Positions 18,682 through 27,035 of a stretch of DNA of 64,000 nt are shown in pieces. A model generated the notes under the pieces. The model made no database searches. It had not been told where the DNA came from and saw only the letters and a list, made by a program, of their open reading frames with translations. The first letter of the stretch is position 1. Each line of letters starts with the position of its first letter. A program made the translations under genes and the position numbers. Source of the stretch: Chengkuizengella sediminis (lineage in GTDB: Bacteria; Bacillota; Bacilli; Paenibacillales; KCTC-33759); contig NZ_SIJC01000003.1 in NCBI RefSeq assembly GCF_010078385.1, positions 248,001-312,000 of the forward strand, read 5' to 3'.

Positions 18682-19308
18682 ATGAAGCAAGATCAAAAGA
18701 TGACAGATAAATTATTATATAACGGAAAACCTTTAAAAACATTATCAACAACGTTAGGTATTGCTCTTGTCGCAAATTTAGCTTTGACACCTTTTGTATA
18801 TGCAGAAGGAGATACAACGAGCAGTGCTGAACCGAAGCTTGTGGAGTGGTCCTCCGAGGATGTAACAAAATATTTTGATGCAAACATGGACTGGAATATT
18901 CCTTTACTTATACCAGAGGAAGAACAGTCCGAGGGTGAAACTCAATCAGAATCAGGAAGCAGTAACCAACCTGTATACATTAATAACGGTTTTGGATGGG
19001 ACGATATGTTATTGTATCACTTAATCTTTAACAGTGGACGTTCCTATTCAACAAGAGGTTGGTATGATTCAAGACCTGTTTATGATCCTAGAACAAACCA
19101 ATCGTACAAACCTAAATCATATGATTCAGGTAAATTTCAAAACAAACCTGTTGTCAATTCCACTGTCAGACCAAAAACGGTCAACAGTCAGGGGACAATA
19201 ACAAAGAGGGACAGCAATAAAAGTTCATCTACTTCAAAAGGAAGCATTGGAAATAAATCCAGCAATATGAGCTCTTCGAGCAAATCAGGAGGAAGTTTCG
19301 GTGGATAA
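18682..19308 (+). CDS. Secreted YgiB-like protein with Gly/Ser-rich GGSFGG tail
   Basis: A 208-residue exported protein. GGGGGGTGA precedes the ATG at 18682. A signal-like hydrophobic segment (LSTTLGIALVANLALTPFVYA) ends near residue 40. Then come an acidic region, an aromatic block (NNGFGWDDMLLYHLIF), a Tyr/Pro/Arg-rich part, and a Ser/Lys tail ending GGSFGG. E. coli YgiB (DUF1190), the partner of YgiC, has the same order: leader, Phe/Trp-rich block, low-complexity part, terminal GG. The likeness is in architecture rather than clear identity, so homology is tentative. Its end overlaps the ligase gene by 8 bases. Confidence 0.6.
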   Translation: MKQDQKMTDKLLYNGKPLKTLSTTLGIALVANLALTPFVYAEGDTTSSAEPKLVEWSSEDVTKYFDANMDWNIPLLIPEEEQSEGETQSESGSSNQPVYINNGFGWDDMLLYHLIFNSGRSYSTRGWYDSRPVYDPRTNQSYKPKSYDSGKFQNKPVVNSTVRPKTVNSQGTITKRDSNKSSSTSKGSIGNKSSNMSSSSKSGGSFGG

Positions 19309-20494
19309 AGCAGTGTACCGTGTAGTAGGCTCACCCCATCCAAATCGTCAAGAAAGAATGAGTCAACTTGAGGAATTAGGTTTTACATGGGGAGATCTTG
19401 ACCATTATTGGATAGATCAAGTTGTTTCCATTGATCAACAAATGTGGGATGAGATTAAATTTGCTTCTCAAAACTTGTGGACTATTTTTGATAAAGCTGC
19501 TCGCTTTACGTTCGGGAAAAGAGATCTATACGCCCTTCTATCTATCCCAGAGGTATTATGGGATGCTTTAGATTTATTACTTCCTAACGAAGCAGAGAAA
19601 TTGAGCAGGTATGCCCGATTTGATTATTCTATTACTGAGCAGGGTGAGATCAAATTATTTGAGCTAAATGCAGATACACCAACTGGTTATGTCGAATCCT
19701 CAGTTGTTACCCCCTGGATTTGTGATCAATACGAATTAAACTCACCAAATGTAACAATGAAGGAGCAGATTCGTTTAGCCTGGGAAAAAGAGAAACCAGA
19801 TTACGCTACTTGTATCGCTTATGGAGAACATTTAGAGGATTCAGGTACAATCGACATGCTTGTTAAACACAGCGGATTAGAAGTTAAGTGCATTGATACA
19901 TTAGAACTATCCGTTGATGATGGTGTTGTGAAAGATAAAGAGCTTAATCCCGTTAGAAGTATGTTTGCCTTATATCCAAAAGAATGGATGGCAGTTGATG
20001 ATGGTGGAGAAGCATTAGCCTATTCGATTGAATCTAAAAATATTGAGATTTTTAATTCCTTACATTCCATTATTCTACAATCTAAGGGATTACAAGCTGT
20101 CATATGGGGACTTCATGAATTAGATTCAGAAATCTTTACAAAAGAAGAACATGAGTGTATTGAAAAATATATGCTTCCAACGTATAACAAACCCATTTTT
20201 GATGGGAATTATGTATCAAAATCCATGTTTGGACGTGAGGGTGGATCCGTTCGTCTTTACGATCATCAAGGCACACTAGAAACACAAGATGAAGAAGGAT
20301 ACGATACTAGCGTTTTGTTTGATCGAGTATATCAAAAACGAATCGATCTACCAAAATTAGAGATGCACACTGGCGCATTTCATTTATTAACAGGTATTTT
20401 TATGATCAACGGGGAACCTTGTGGATTACTCGGTCGTGCAGGTGGATTAATTACAGGGAACTCAAGTCATTTTATTGCAATGGGGGTGAGATAA
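19301..20494 (+). CDS. Glutathionylspermidine synthase-like ATP-grasp amide ligase (YgiC/YjfC type)
   Basis: A 397-residue member of the C-N ligase family related to the synthetase half of glutathionylspermidine synthase. Recognisable blocks: RFDYSITEQGEIKLFELNAD with TPTGYVES (Mg/ATP site), LPTYNKPIFDGNYVSKSMFG, REGGSVRLYD, and the closing FHLLTGIFMINGEPCGLLGR with GGLITGNSSHF. It starts with GTG inside the upstream gene. No amidase half is present, as in YgiC and YjfC. It should ligate an amine to a carboxylate using ATP; glutathione and spermidine as substrates are not implied. speB/speE lie elsewhere in the window. Confidence 0.85.
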   Translation: MDKAVYRVVGSPHPNRQERMSQLEELGFTWGDLDHYWIDQVVSIDQQMWDEIKFASQNLWTIFDKAARFTFGKRDLYALLSIPEVLWDALDLLLPNEAEKLSRYARFDYSITEQGEIKLFELNADTPTGYVESSVVTPWICDQYELNSPNVTMKEQIRLAWEKEKPDYATCIAYGEHLEDSGTIDMLVKHSGLEVKCIDTLELSVDDGVVKDKELNPVRSMFALYPKEWMAVDDGGEALAYSIESKNIEIFNSLHSIILQSKGLQAVIWGLHELDSEIFTKEEHECIEKYMLPTYNKPIFDGNYVSKSMFGREGGSVRLYDHQGTLETQDEEGYDTSVLFDRVYQKRIDLPKLEMHTGAFHLLTGIFMINGEPCGLLGRAGGLITGNSSHFIAMGVR

Positions 20495-20495
20495 T

Positions 20496-21152
20496 TTGAA
20501 TCGGATATTACAATTTGTTATTTTTGGATTGATTCTCTTTATAGCGTTATCTTTTATTGGAAATTTATTTGATAATGATTCAAAAGTCTTAGAGACCAAT
20601 CCAGTTTCCAGCAGTTCTGGTACAGTCTCTTCAGAAGCTGAAACCAATACAAATACACTACCTTGGGATTATAGGGTTGAAGAAGGAACTGTGGGAGATT
20701 TAATCGGTGGAGATATGACCGTTTTACCAGATAATTTACTATTACCTAACGATGAGAATTATGCTACAGGAGACAAAATATGGACCCTTCAATACATGAA
20801 TGCACAAATGGATGTTTTAGAAAATGGGAGTAATGAGGTTCATTTATCATCATGGAAAGGCATTAAGTCATATAAATCGTTAGAAGAGGCTGAAAAAGAT
20901 TTGGTGGAATTGAAAGTTCAAATTAAAACAGAAGTGGATTTGGTTGGTGTATACAAAACGGAGTTTGAAGGAGAGTTTAGGCAATTTGCGATCCTTACTT
21001 TACCGACAGGCCACGATATTAAACAACCAATTGATGAGGCAAGATATAATACGCTAAAAGAGAAAAAAACAGTAGAAGTTTATTTAGAAGAAATCCATAG
21101 TTACACGAATTTTGACTTGGCAATGGCCAAATTCCGGGGGTGGGTAGAGTGA
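20496..21152 (+). CDS. Membrane-anchored extracytoplasmic protein of the ligase cluster
   Basis: A 218-residue product not assigned to a family. It has an N-terminal anchor (ILQFVIFGLILFIALSFIG), a Ser/Thr linker, and an external domain of about 160 residues rich in Glu/Lys (SLEEAEKDLVELKVQIK, FEGEFRQFAILTLP). GGGGGTGAG lies five bases before a TTG start, one base after the ligase stop. Its end overlaps the DUF350 gene as GTGA. Tight coupling on both sides says it works with the ligase and DUF350 protein, perhaps as the envelope partner. Confidence 0.75.
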   Translation: MNRILQFVIFGLILFIALSFIGNLFDNDSKVLETNPVSSSSGTVSSEAETNTNTLPWDYRVEEGTVGDLIGGDMTVLPDNLLLPNDENYATGDKIWTLQYMNAQMDVLENGSNEVHLSSWKGIKSYKSLEEAEKDLVELKVQIKTEVDLVGVYKTEFEGEFRQFAILTLPTGHDIKQPIDEARYNTLKEKKTVEVYLEEIHSYTNFDLAMAKFRGWVE

Positions 21153-21538
21153 TAATAGTAGATTTATTGATTAGTGTACTTGTGATTACTATACTACAGT
21201 TGTTAGGCATGATTGTTTTTAGTTTAATCACTCCTTTTAATGATTTAGAAGAATTGAAAAAAGGAAATACTGCCGTAGGTTTAGCTTTTGGAGGAAAGTT
21301 CTTAGGTACCGCCATTATTCTAGGTGTTTCAGCTTACACTAATACATCCATCTTGCATATGTCTTTATGGTTTTTAGTCGGTTACCTTTGTTTATTATTG
21401 ACTTATTTTATATTTGACTGGGTTACACCTGGCCTAAAGCTTTCTGAGCATTTAGAAAAAGGGAATATAGCTATAGGGGTATTGCTTGCATTTGTATATC
21501 TTGGCATAGGTTTCGCTGTTAGCAGTTTAATCATTTAG
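21149..21538 (+). CDS. DUF350 (YjfL-like) membrane protein
   Basis: 129 residues with four membrane helices. The internal repeat typical of DUF350 is clear: LEELKKGNTAVGLAFGGKFL in the first half and LSEHLEKGNIAIGVLLAFVY in the second. The GTG start overlaps the stop of the previous gene (GTGA), with GGGGGTGGG upstream. DUF350 proteins occur next to YjfC/YgiC ligases in many bacteria, so the association with the ATP-grasp gene is a known genomic pattern. The molecular role is unknown. Confidence 0.88.
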   Translation: MIIVDLLISVLVITILQLLGMIVFSLITPFNDLEELKKGNTAVGLAFGGKFLGTAIILGVSAYTNTSILHMSLWFLVGYLCLLLTYFIFDWVTPGLKLSEHLEKGNIAIGVLLAFVYLGIGFAVSSLII

Positions 21539-21675
21539 TAATATCAATATTCATCTGAACATTTTTCAAAAATGAGAGTTTTCTTCTTTATGATTTGTCT
21601 CCTCATTATGGAAAAGCAGATGTTCCAATGTGATTGTTGCAAACTGAATGCATAAAAGAAAATAGGGTGAAAAAG

Positions 21676-22185
21676 ATGAGTTTATTTAAACGAATTTCAA
21701 ATCTAATGAAAAAACCAGAGGCTCCAAGACCTGAAAAGACAATTCATACTGTGGTTCCTGGAGACTTTGTAGAAGTTTCTTTGGTCATGTATGAAATTAT
21801 AGGAAAAACAACAAATTTCATGCGAAATGAAGCCATGCTCACATTAAAAGACGGAAGAGACATTCAATACCTATACACCGAAAAACGTGAAAAACCTACG
21901 TTTATTTTATTTACTGAAGTTGATGGAAGGTTGGATTCCTATCACGAGATCCCTTCAACTATTACTTTAGAAGATACAAAATATTTTCTAGAGGAACAAT
22001 ATAGCGGAAGATCAGGAGTACAGGGAAGCACTGCTTTTCCAAGTGCAGGTGAACAATCAGTATGGATTTTCCAATCCGATGATCGAAAATATTTACGTAT
22101 TGAATGGCAAGATGGGCGATTCATGTTTTATGAAGGTGAGGATGTTCTTACTGGAGATATTGAAATATTGCAGGGTAAGGAATGA
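21676..22185 (+). CDS. DUF4178-like protein
   Basis: 169 residues, soluble, predicted mostly beta. The ATG at 21676 follows AGGGTGA; an upstream in-frame start at 21634 has no site. Features: GDFVEVSLVMYEIIGKTTNF, LKDGRDIQYLYTEKRE, WIFQSDDRKYLRIEWQDGRF and a closing YEGEDV. The short beta-rich form with a W-x-D-G-R-F-like block suits DUF4178, a family often found with DUF350 and YgiC-like ligases. Family assignment is from pattern and context, so moderate. The 137-base gap before it may hold its own promoter. Confidence 0.65.
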   Translation: MSLFKRISNLMKKPEAPRPEKTIHTVVPGDFVEVSLVMYEIIGKTTNFMRNEAMLTLKDGRDIQYLYTEKREKPTFILFTEVDGRLDSYHEIPSTITLEDTKYFLEEQYSGRSGVQGSTAFPSAGEQSVWIFQSDDRKYLRIEWQDGRFMFYEGEDVLTGDIEILQGKE

Positions 22186-22308
22186 TTCAGAGAAAAAACA
22201 GGTATTCTCACAACTTTTTGGCAAGAAATATATAAATTGAAATTGAATAATGCTAAAAGATGCTTAGACAATAATTAGATATGAATTGGATAATATTATT
22301 TGTTAAAT

Positions 22309-22340
22309 AAAACCTCCAACCTAATGAGGTTTTATTTTTT
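22309..22340 (+). terminator. Terminator after the ligase cluster
   Basis: Stem AAAACCTC/GAGGTTTT with a 9-base loop followed by ATTTTTTT, about 120 bases past the DUF4178 stop. Confidence 0.8.
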
Positions 22341-22376
22341 TACTTTCAGCTCAATGAATGCTCCTCAATATGAGAT

Positions 22377-22570
22377 TTAGCGGTATTTGGTGGTCTTATT
22401 GTTATTTTTTTAGCTCATTTTTGAAATTAGCGGTATTTGGTGGTCTTATTTTGGACAAAAACGGCTATTTCATGGTATTTTGGAGTGAGATCACCGAAAT
22501 AAAGCCGTTAATTCCCTCTATTCACTTGAAGGGCTTGCTTTTCCTCAAATAAGACCAACATTTCCCTCTA
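22377..22570. repeat. TAGCGG/TAGAGGGAA-type intergenic repeat element
   Basis: A 24-base direct repeat starting TTAGCGGTATTTGG occurs at 22377-22400 and 22427-22450. A related inverted copy (AATAAGACCAACATTTCCCTCTA complement pattern) ends the element at 22548-22570. Between them is an ACGGCT/AGCCGT hairpin (about 22459-22510). The whole looks like a palindromic, non-coding dispersed element. The short open frame across it is taken as chance. Confidence 0.65.
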
Positions 22571-22647
22571 TTTTCTATTTATACTTACAATTCCACATAA
22601 ATTTTAAGTAAATAATCTTTTACTGCTCTTTATCGTTTCCTCTCATA

Positions 22648-23313
22648 TTATAAAATGTAGTTTTTACCTTCAATATTTAAACGATATGAACGAATTCGTT
22701 GATTGCCCCGCTCTGGTTTCATCCATTTTTTTGATACAAGACTATATAACAACTTCCTTGATGTTTTAATATCAACATCTAAATGTTTACTCAGTTCAAT
22801 CGGAGTAACTGGTCTGCCTAATTTCAAAGCAAATCTAATAGCTTCCTTTTCAACCCAAGTGGCTTCTATTACATTTTTATCTTCACCAAACCACCTTCCC
22901 ATAAATTGTTGTAATTTTTGTTGACAATAACGAGGACTATTATTAATATCATCGTATGTAAACCGAAGTATTTTCCAGCCATCTGTAATTAAATCATTTT
23001 GACGTCTGCAATGATCTGAAAATTCCCAACGGCTGATGTTCTGCCAATGTGTTCCAAACCCATCAATTTCAATGGCCAGTAACATATTAGAGCGGATATA
23101 TGCAAAATCAATATACCGATTCCCATCTTTAAAATCACTAACTTGGTATTCTGGATGCAGGTATTTAAAATCATTAATTGCAGGCCACCACACCTTTTGC
23201 AAAAAGAGTATCTCTGCAAAATCATGACCTTCTTCTAGTCTTCTCAAACTAGCTCCTTTACGTAAATTCAAATGATCTTGTATAAACTTTTCATGTGCTT
23301 CTTCAAACTTCAT
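22648..23313 (-). CDS. Vsr/DUF559-like endonuclease with C-terminal winged helix
   Basis: 221 residues in two parts. Residues 60-130 resemble the Vsr/DUF559 restriction-endonuclease fold: RYIDFAYIRSNMLLAIEIDG gives the D...E-x-D core, followed by RRQNDLITDGWKILRFTYDD, the conserved 'R..L...GW.v.R.t' block. From about residue 155 a winged helix-turn-helix is likely (PVTPIELSKHLDVDIKTSRK). No methyltransferase gene is adjacent, so it is not an obvious very-short-patch repair or restriction partner. The start has no strong site (AGGTAATT). It may be a stand-alone defence or repair nuclease. Confidence 0.75.
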   Translation of the reverse strand: MKFEEAHEKFIQDHLNLRKGASLRRLEEGHDFAEILFLQKVWWPAINDFKYLHPEYQVSDFKDGNRYIDFAYIRSNMLLAIEIDGFGTHWQNISRWEFSDHCRRQNDLITDGWKILRFTYDDINNSPRYCQQKLQQFMGRWFGEDKNVIEATWVEKEAIRFALKLGRPVTPIELSKHLDVDIKTSRKLLYSLVSKKWMKPERGNQRIRSYRLNIEGKNYIL

Positions 23314-23818
23314 TTTAATTACCTCCTATTAAATACACTTAATATACGATTAGAAAATACAAAGTTATTTGAAAGTAATTCTAATATAAGAAATTTAAAT
23401 ATCGCTGAACCTTGATAGATGCCGTGGATTCCTTCTCAGGGACCAACACTTGCAACACCTGTAAGATATTTAATGTTTATGAAAATAGATGAAAATGATT
23501 ATTTCTCATAAAAAAACACCACTCGACTACGGAACATCCGTAAACTAGTGGTGTGTACTTCACGACCATTTTTTAGATTAGAAAAATTGATAAATTTATA
23601 TTTTCACTAGCAGATATATCTCTAGTGTTTTTATTAAGTGTTTCTTTTAAATTCTTCTTCAAGTTTCACTAATAGATTTTTTTAAAAAAACTCTTATTTT
23701 AAATCATAAATTTCAAGTTAGGATTAGAATACCCATTTCTTTCATAAGTGTTCTTCTTATAAAAACTTAACGTAATACATTTTTATGATTATTAGATTAA
23801 GTTTACCTAACTATCTCT
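23314..23818. other. AT-rich gap between recR and the nuclease gene
   Basis: No supported gene. It contains the nuclease gene's upstream region and the recR operon terminator hairpin. No bofA-like frame, which often follows recR in Bacillus, was found. Confidence 0.5.
23516..23554 (-). terminator. Probable terminator of the dnaX-ebfC-recR operon
   Basis: Stem ACACCACT/AGTGGTGT enclosing an inner TACGGA/TCCGTA hairpin; on the minus strand it is followed by seven T residues. It lies about 265 bases past the recR stop, so the 3' UTR would be long. Confidence 0.7.
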
Positions 23819-24418
23819 TTAAAACAGCTCTCTTCTACCTTCAAGCGCTTTTGACAAGGTGACCTCATCGGCGTATTCTAAATCTCCTCCCACAGGCAAT
23901 CCATGGGCTATTCGAGTCATTTTTATACCAAATGGCTTCACTAATCGAGAAAGATACATCGCTGTTGCTTCACCTTCGATATTTGGATTTGTTGCTAAAA
24001 TGAGTTCCTTTACTCTTTCATCACTAAGTCTGGTTAAAAGCTCGGCAACCCGAATTTCATCTGGACCAATTCCTTCCATCGGAGAAATAGCACCGTGGAG
24101 CACATGATAATATCCTTGAAATTCCTTTGTACGTTCCATTGCAACCAAATCCTTTGGCTCCTGAATAACACAAATGACGGAGGAATCTCTACTTTTATCA
24201 CTACATATTCTACATGGATCAACGTCTGTAATGTTACAACAGACAGAGCAATAGTGTAAATTCCTTTTTACATTCACCAATGCTTTTGCAAATTCAACAA
24301 CATCTTCTTCTTTCATACGAATCACATGAAAAGCAAGTCTAGCTGCAGTTTTCGTCCCAATTCCGGGTAGACGAGTGAAAGAATCAATAAGTTTTGATAC
24401 TGGCTCCGGATAATGCAA
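23819..24418 (-). CDS. recR: Recombination protein RecR
   Basis: RecR loads RecA at gaps and breaks together with RecO. The 199-residue protein has the helix-hairpin-helix region ([20 protein letters not shown]), the four-Cys zinc finger ([18 protein letters not shown]), and a Toprim domain ([20 protein letters not shown]; later [11 protein letters not shown]). Length is standard. It closes the dnaX-ebfC-recR set, the usual Firmicute arrangement. Confidence 0.96.
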   Translation of the reverse strand: MHYPEPVSKLIDSFTRLPGIGTKTAARLAFHVIRMKEEDVVEFAKALVNVKRNLHYCSVCCNITDVDPCRICSDKSRDSSVICVIQEPKDLVAMERTKEFQGYYHVLHGAISPMEGIGPDEIRVAELLTRLSDERVKELILATNPNIEGEATAMYLSRLVKPFGIKMTRIAHGLPVGGDLEYADEVTLSKALEGRRELF

Positions 24419-24587
24419 AACGTTTAACTCCTTTTACCGATATTAGACAGAAACCCTTCCCTATAACTTTGTTCATAATGCCAATCACTAAAAAATAAAA
24501 GTGAGTTAAATTCTATTTTTCAAATGATTTTACATTCAACTTTTTTAATTGGGAAAGCTATATTATTTTATTAGTTACACTTTATTC

Positions 24588-24899
24588 TTAAAGTAGCCCT
24601 GGTGGTAATCCACCTGCGAATTTACCTAAGTCTTCATTTGCAAGTTCATCTGCTTTGTTTAATGCATCATTCATCGCAGCAACAATTAAATCTTGTAACA
24701 TTTCAATATCGTCTGGATCAATTACTTCTGGCTTAATTACTACATCAGTAACTTTTTTATCTCCTGTAACTGTGACTGTAACTACACCGCCGCCAGCTGT
24801 TCCTTCTACCGCTTTTTCCTTAAGTTCCTCTTGAGCTTTTAACATTTGTGCCTGCATTTTTTTAACTTGTTTCATCATTTGATTCATATTATTTTTCAT
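24588..24899 (-). CDS. YbaB/EbfC family nucleoid-associated protein
   Basis: A 103-residue DNA-binding protein that coats the nucleoid. It starts [20 protein letters not shown], with [20 protein letters not shown] in the beta region and [18 protein letters not shown] in the C-terminal helix, all typical. GGAAG lies 7 bases before the ATG. In Bacillus (yaaK) it sits between dnaX and recR, as here. Confidence 0.95.
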   Translation of the reverse strand: MKNNMNQMMKQVKKMQAQMLKAQEELKEKAVEGTAGGGVVTVTVTGDKKVTDVVIKPEVIDPDDIEMLQDLIVAAMNDALNKADELANEDLGKFAGGLPPGLL

Positions 24900-24963
24900 T
24901 ATAAAACTTCCTTTCTATATTCAAATCATCCTATAATATGTTTAAACAATGTGTATTTGTTCT

Positions 24964-26760
24964 TCACTTTTCTTCATCTATTTGCACTAAGTCGCTGCCA
25001 AACAGTTGAACGGCCTCATCAACCCAACCTTTTTGTTTCTCCTCATTTTCTTGATCTTCTGGAACTAATTCTAAACTTTCGGTCTGTTCAGTTTTCTGAG
25101 TACCTTGAGCTTCTATGGATTCTAATTCATTCCAGTCCTTTAACATGACAGTTTTGAGCTGGATGGGTTCATTATATACTTCATGAAGGACTTCTTCAAT
25201 GATTTGTTTGTTCGTTTGTTTTTCTGTTGTTTCTCTATGGATTGTATTTTTAAAAGCAACCAATACCATGTTATTTTTTACAGAAACAGGTTCACCATCC
25301 ACTAACCAAGCATGTATCGTAATTTTTTTGGACTTTACTAAATTTAGTACTTGGCTCCATTTTAACAGAATACGTTTAAAAGCATCCTGTTCTTTTTCGT
25401 TTAAAAACCCAAGCAATTTTTCCTTTGATTGACGATTCAATTTTGCAATAGGTTGTTTAGGAGTATTTATATGCTTCTTTTCGTTAGTTGATGATGGTCG
25501 GGACTCAACCCCACCAGCTTTTTCCCATTTCGAAATTTGTTTTTCTAACTCTTCAACCCTTTGAATTAATGTTGCAATCGAGGGATCGTTAAAGTTGGTT
25601 TGCCTATCATTCGGTTTTTTATTTGTTTCTATTTTTGATGATGGCTTTTGCAAAGGTATAGAACTCTGCTCCTGAACATTCAAAGTACATATCTTCATGA
25701 CTGCGATTTCTAATAATGTTTGTGGATTCGAAGCATATTTCATTTCTACTTGATACTGATTTAACGTATCAATGATTTGAAAAACCTCTTCATTCTCATA
25801 TACTTCGGCTAAATTAGAATAACTAGATACGTCTAACACACGGTCTGTCACGTCCTGAGCCTGATCCACCATTTTTATGACTAATAAATCCCTGTAGTAA
25901 TAAATTAAACTTTCTAAACATTTATCAGCATTTTTTCCTTCTTGCATCAGACGGTTCATCAGCTCAAGTATTTGACTTACATTCTGTTGTTTCACTGCTT
26001 CAGCTATTTTTAAAAACTGACTGGACTCAATACCACCTGTGGCGTCAATCACTTGCTCATACGAAATATGCTGACCAGAGAAGGATACAATTTGATCCAA
26101 CAAGCTCAAAGCATCTCTCATACCTCCATCAGATAAACGTGCAATATATTGAAGTGCATCATCATCTATGGATATATTCTCCTGTTCACATATCAATCTC
26201 ATTCTTTTCTCTTGTTCTTCTATAGCAACTCTTCGAAAATCAAACCTTTGACATCTTGAAATAATCGTAGCTGGAATTCGATGAGGTTCGGTCGTTGCAA
26301 GAATAAAAACAACATGGGCTGGTGGTTCCTCCAATGTTTTCAAGAGAGCGTTAAAGGCTTCCGTCGTAAGCATATGAACTTCATCAATAATATAAACTTT
26401 ATACTTCACTTCTGTTGGAGCATATTTCACTTTATCACGAATATCACGGATTTCCTCAACACCTCTATTAGATGCAGCATCTATCTCCATAACATCCATA
26501 ACTGCCCCTTCAGTGATTCTTTTACATGCATTACATTGATTACAAGGCTCCATAGAAGGTCCAGATTCGCAGTTTAATGCCTTAGCAAATATTTTTGCAG
26601 TGCTTGTTTTCCCAGTACCTCTAGGTCCACTAAACAAATACGCATGTGTAAAACGATTTTCTTTTAAGGAGTTTTGTAGGGTTTGTACGATATGTTTTTG
26701 TCCTACGACTTCTTGGAAAGTTTGTGATCTCCATTTGCGATATAAGGCAATATGACTCAT
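24964..26760 (-). CDS. dnaX: DNA polymerase III subunit gamma/tau
   Basis: The clamp-loader ATPase, 598 residues. Domain I has Walker A (SGPRGTGKTSTAKIFAKALN), a zinc module (CNQCNACKRITEG), Walker B with the DEVHML box, sensor 1 (ILATTEPHRIPATIISRCQR) and a lid (GGMRDALSLLDQI). Domain III follows to about residue 360. The C-terminal part from about 370 is charged and variable, as in tau. No obvious programmed-frameshift site was noticed. Start ATG at 26760 follows GGAGAAAATA. Confidence 0.95.
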   Translation of the reverse strand: MSHIALYRKWRSQTFQEVVGQKHIVQTLQNSLKENRFTHAYLFSGPRGTGKTSTAKIFAKALNCESGPSMEPCNQCNACKRITEGAVMDVMEIDAASNRGVEEIRDIRDKVKYAPTEVKYKVYIIDEVHMLTTEAFNALLKTLEEPPAHVVFILATTEPHRIPATIISRCQRFDFRRVAIEEQEKRMRLICEQENISIDDDALQYIARLSDGGMRDALSLLDQIVSFSGQHISYEQVIDATGGIESSQFLKIAEAVKQQNVSQILELMNRLMQEGKNADKCLESLIYYYRDLLVIKMVDQAQDVTDRVLDVSSYSNLAEVYENEEVFQIIDTLNQYQVEMKYASNPQTLLEIAVMKICTLNVQEQSSIPLQKPSSKIETNKKPNDRQTNFNDPSIATLIQRVEELEKQISKWEKAGGVESRPSSTNEKKHINTPKQPIAKLNRQSKEKLLGFLNEKEQDAFKRILLKWSQVLNLVKSKKITIHAWLVDGEPVSVKNNMVLVAFKNTIHRETTEKQTNKQIIEEVLHEVYNEPIQLKTVMLKDWNELESIEAQGTQKTEQTESLELVPEDQENEEKQKGWVDEAVQLFGSDLVQIDEEK

Positions 26761-26831
26761 TATTTTCTCCGAGTTTAATTAGATTTTTTCTGAATACCAC
26801 TTGATATCATTATACTATAGATGTCCATAGA

Positions 26832-26856
26832 TGAAAAACCACTCTTTGAGTGGTTT
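26832..26856 (-). terminator. Terminator downstream of the kinase gene
   Basis: 9-bp stem AAACCACTC/GAGTGGTTT with a 3-base loop, followed on the minus strand by TTTTT. The tandem-hairpin block lies between it and the kinase stop codon. Confidence 0.75.
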
Positions 26857-26869
26857 AATATTTAAATTT

Positions 26870-27035
26870 TAATGTGGTGAACGTCGACATCAAAACATCC
26901 TCCTGCAAGGAATACCTCTAAAAACGACCACATCCTTGTGGGTCGATCATAATCTGCCACGTCCTGTGGCCATTCCGACACCAGCGCATCCTTGAGCTGG
27001 TCACGATGCACCAGTTCATCCACGAACTGGCTACC
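26870..27035 (-). repeat. Array of short hairpins with a GGAT/GGAC loop motif
   Basis: On the minus strand four or five short palindromes follow one another every 20-30 bases: CCAGTTC/GAACTGG (loop GTGGAT), CCAGC/GCTGG (loop with AAGGAT), GCCAC/GTGGC (loop AGGAC) and CGACC/GGTCG with TGTGG (loop AAGGAT). Stems differ while the loop core GGAT/GGAC is kept. It begins at the kinase stop and ends before the terminator. A 70-codon frame runs across it but is probably a by-product. Looks like a structured 3' UTR or a mobile hairpin family. Confidence 0.6.

Noticed and set aside
22358-22552. 64-codon plus-strand frame
   Set aside because: It lies within the TTAGCGG repeat element, and part of it repeats because the DNA repeats. 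No ribosome site or protein-like features.
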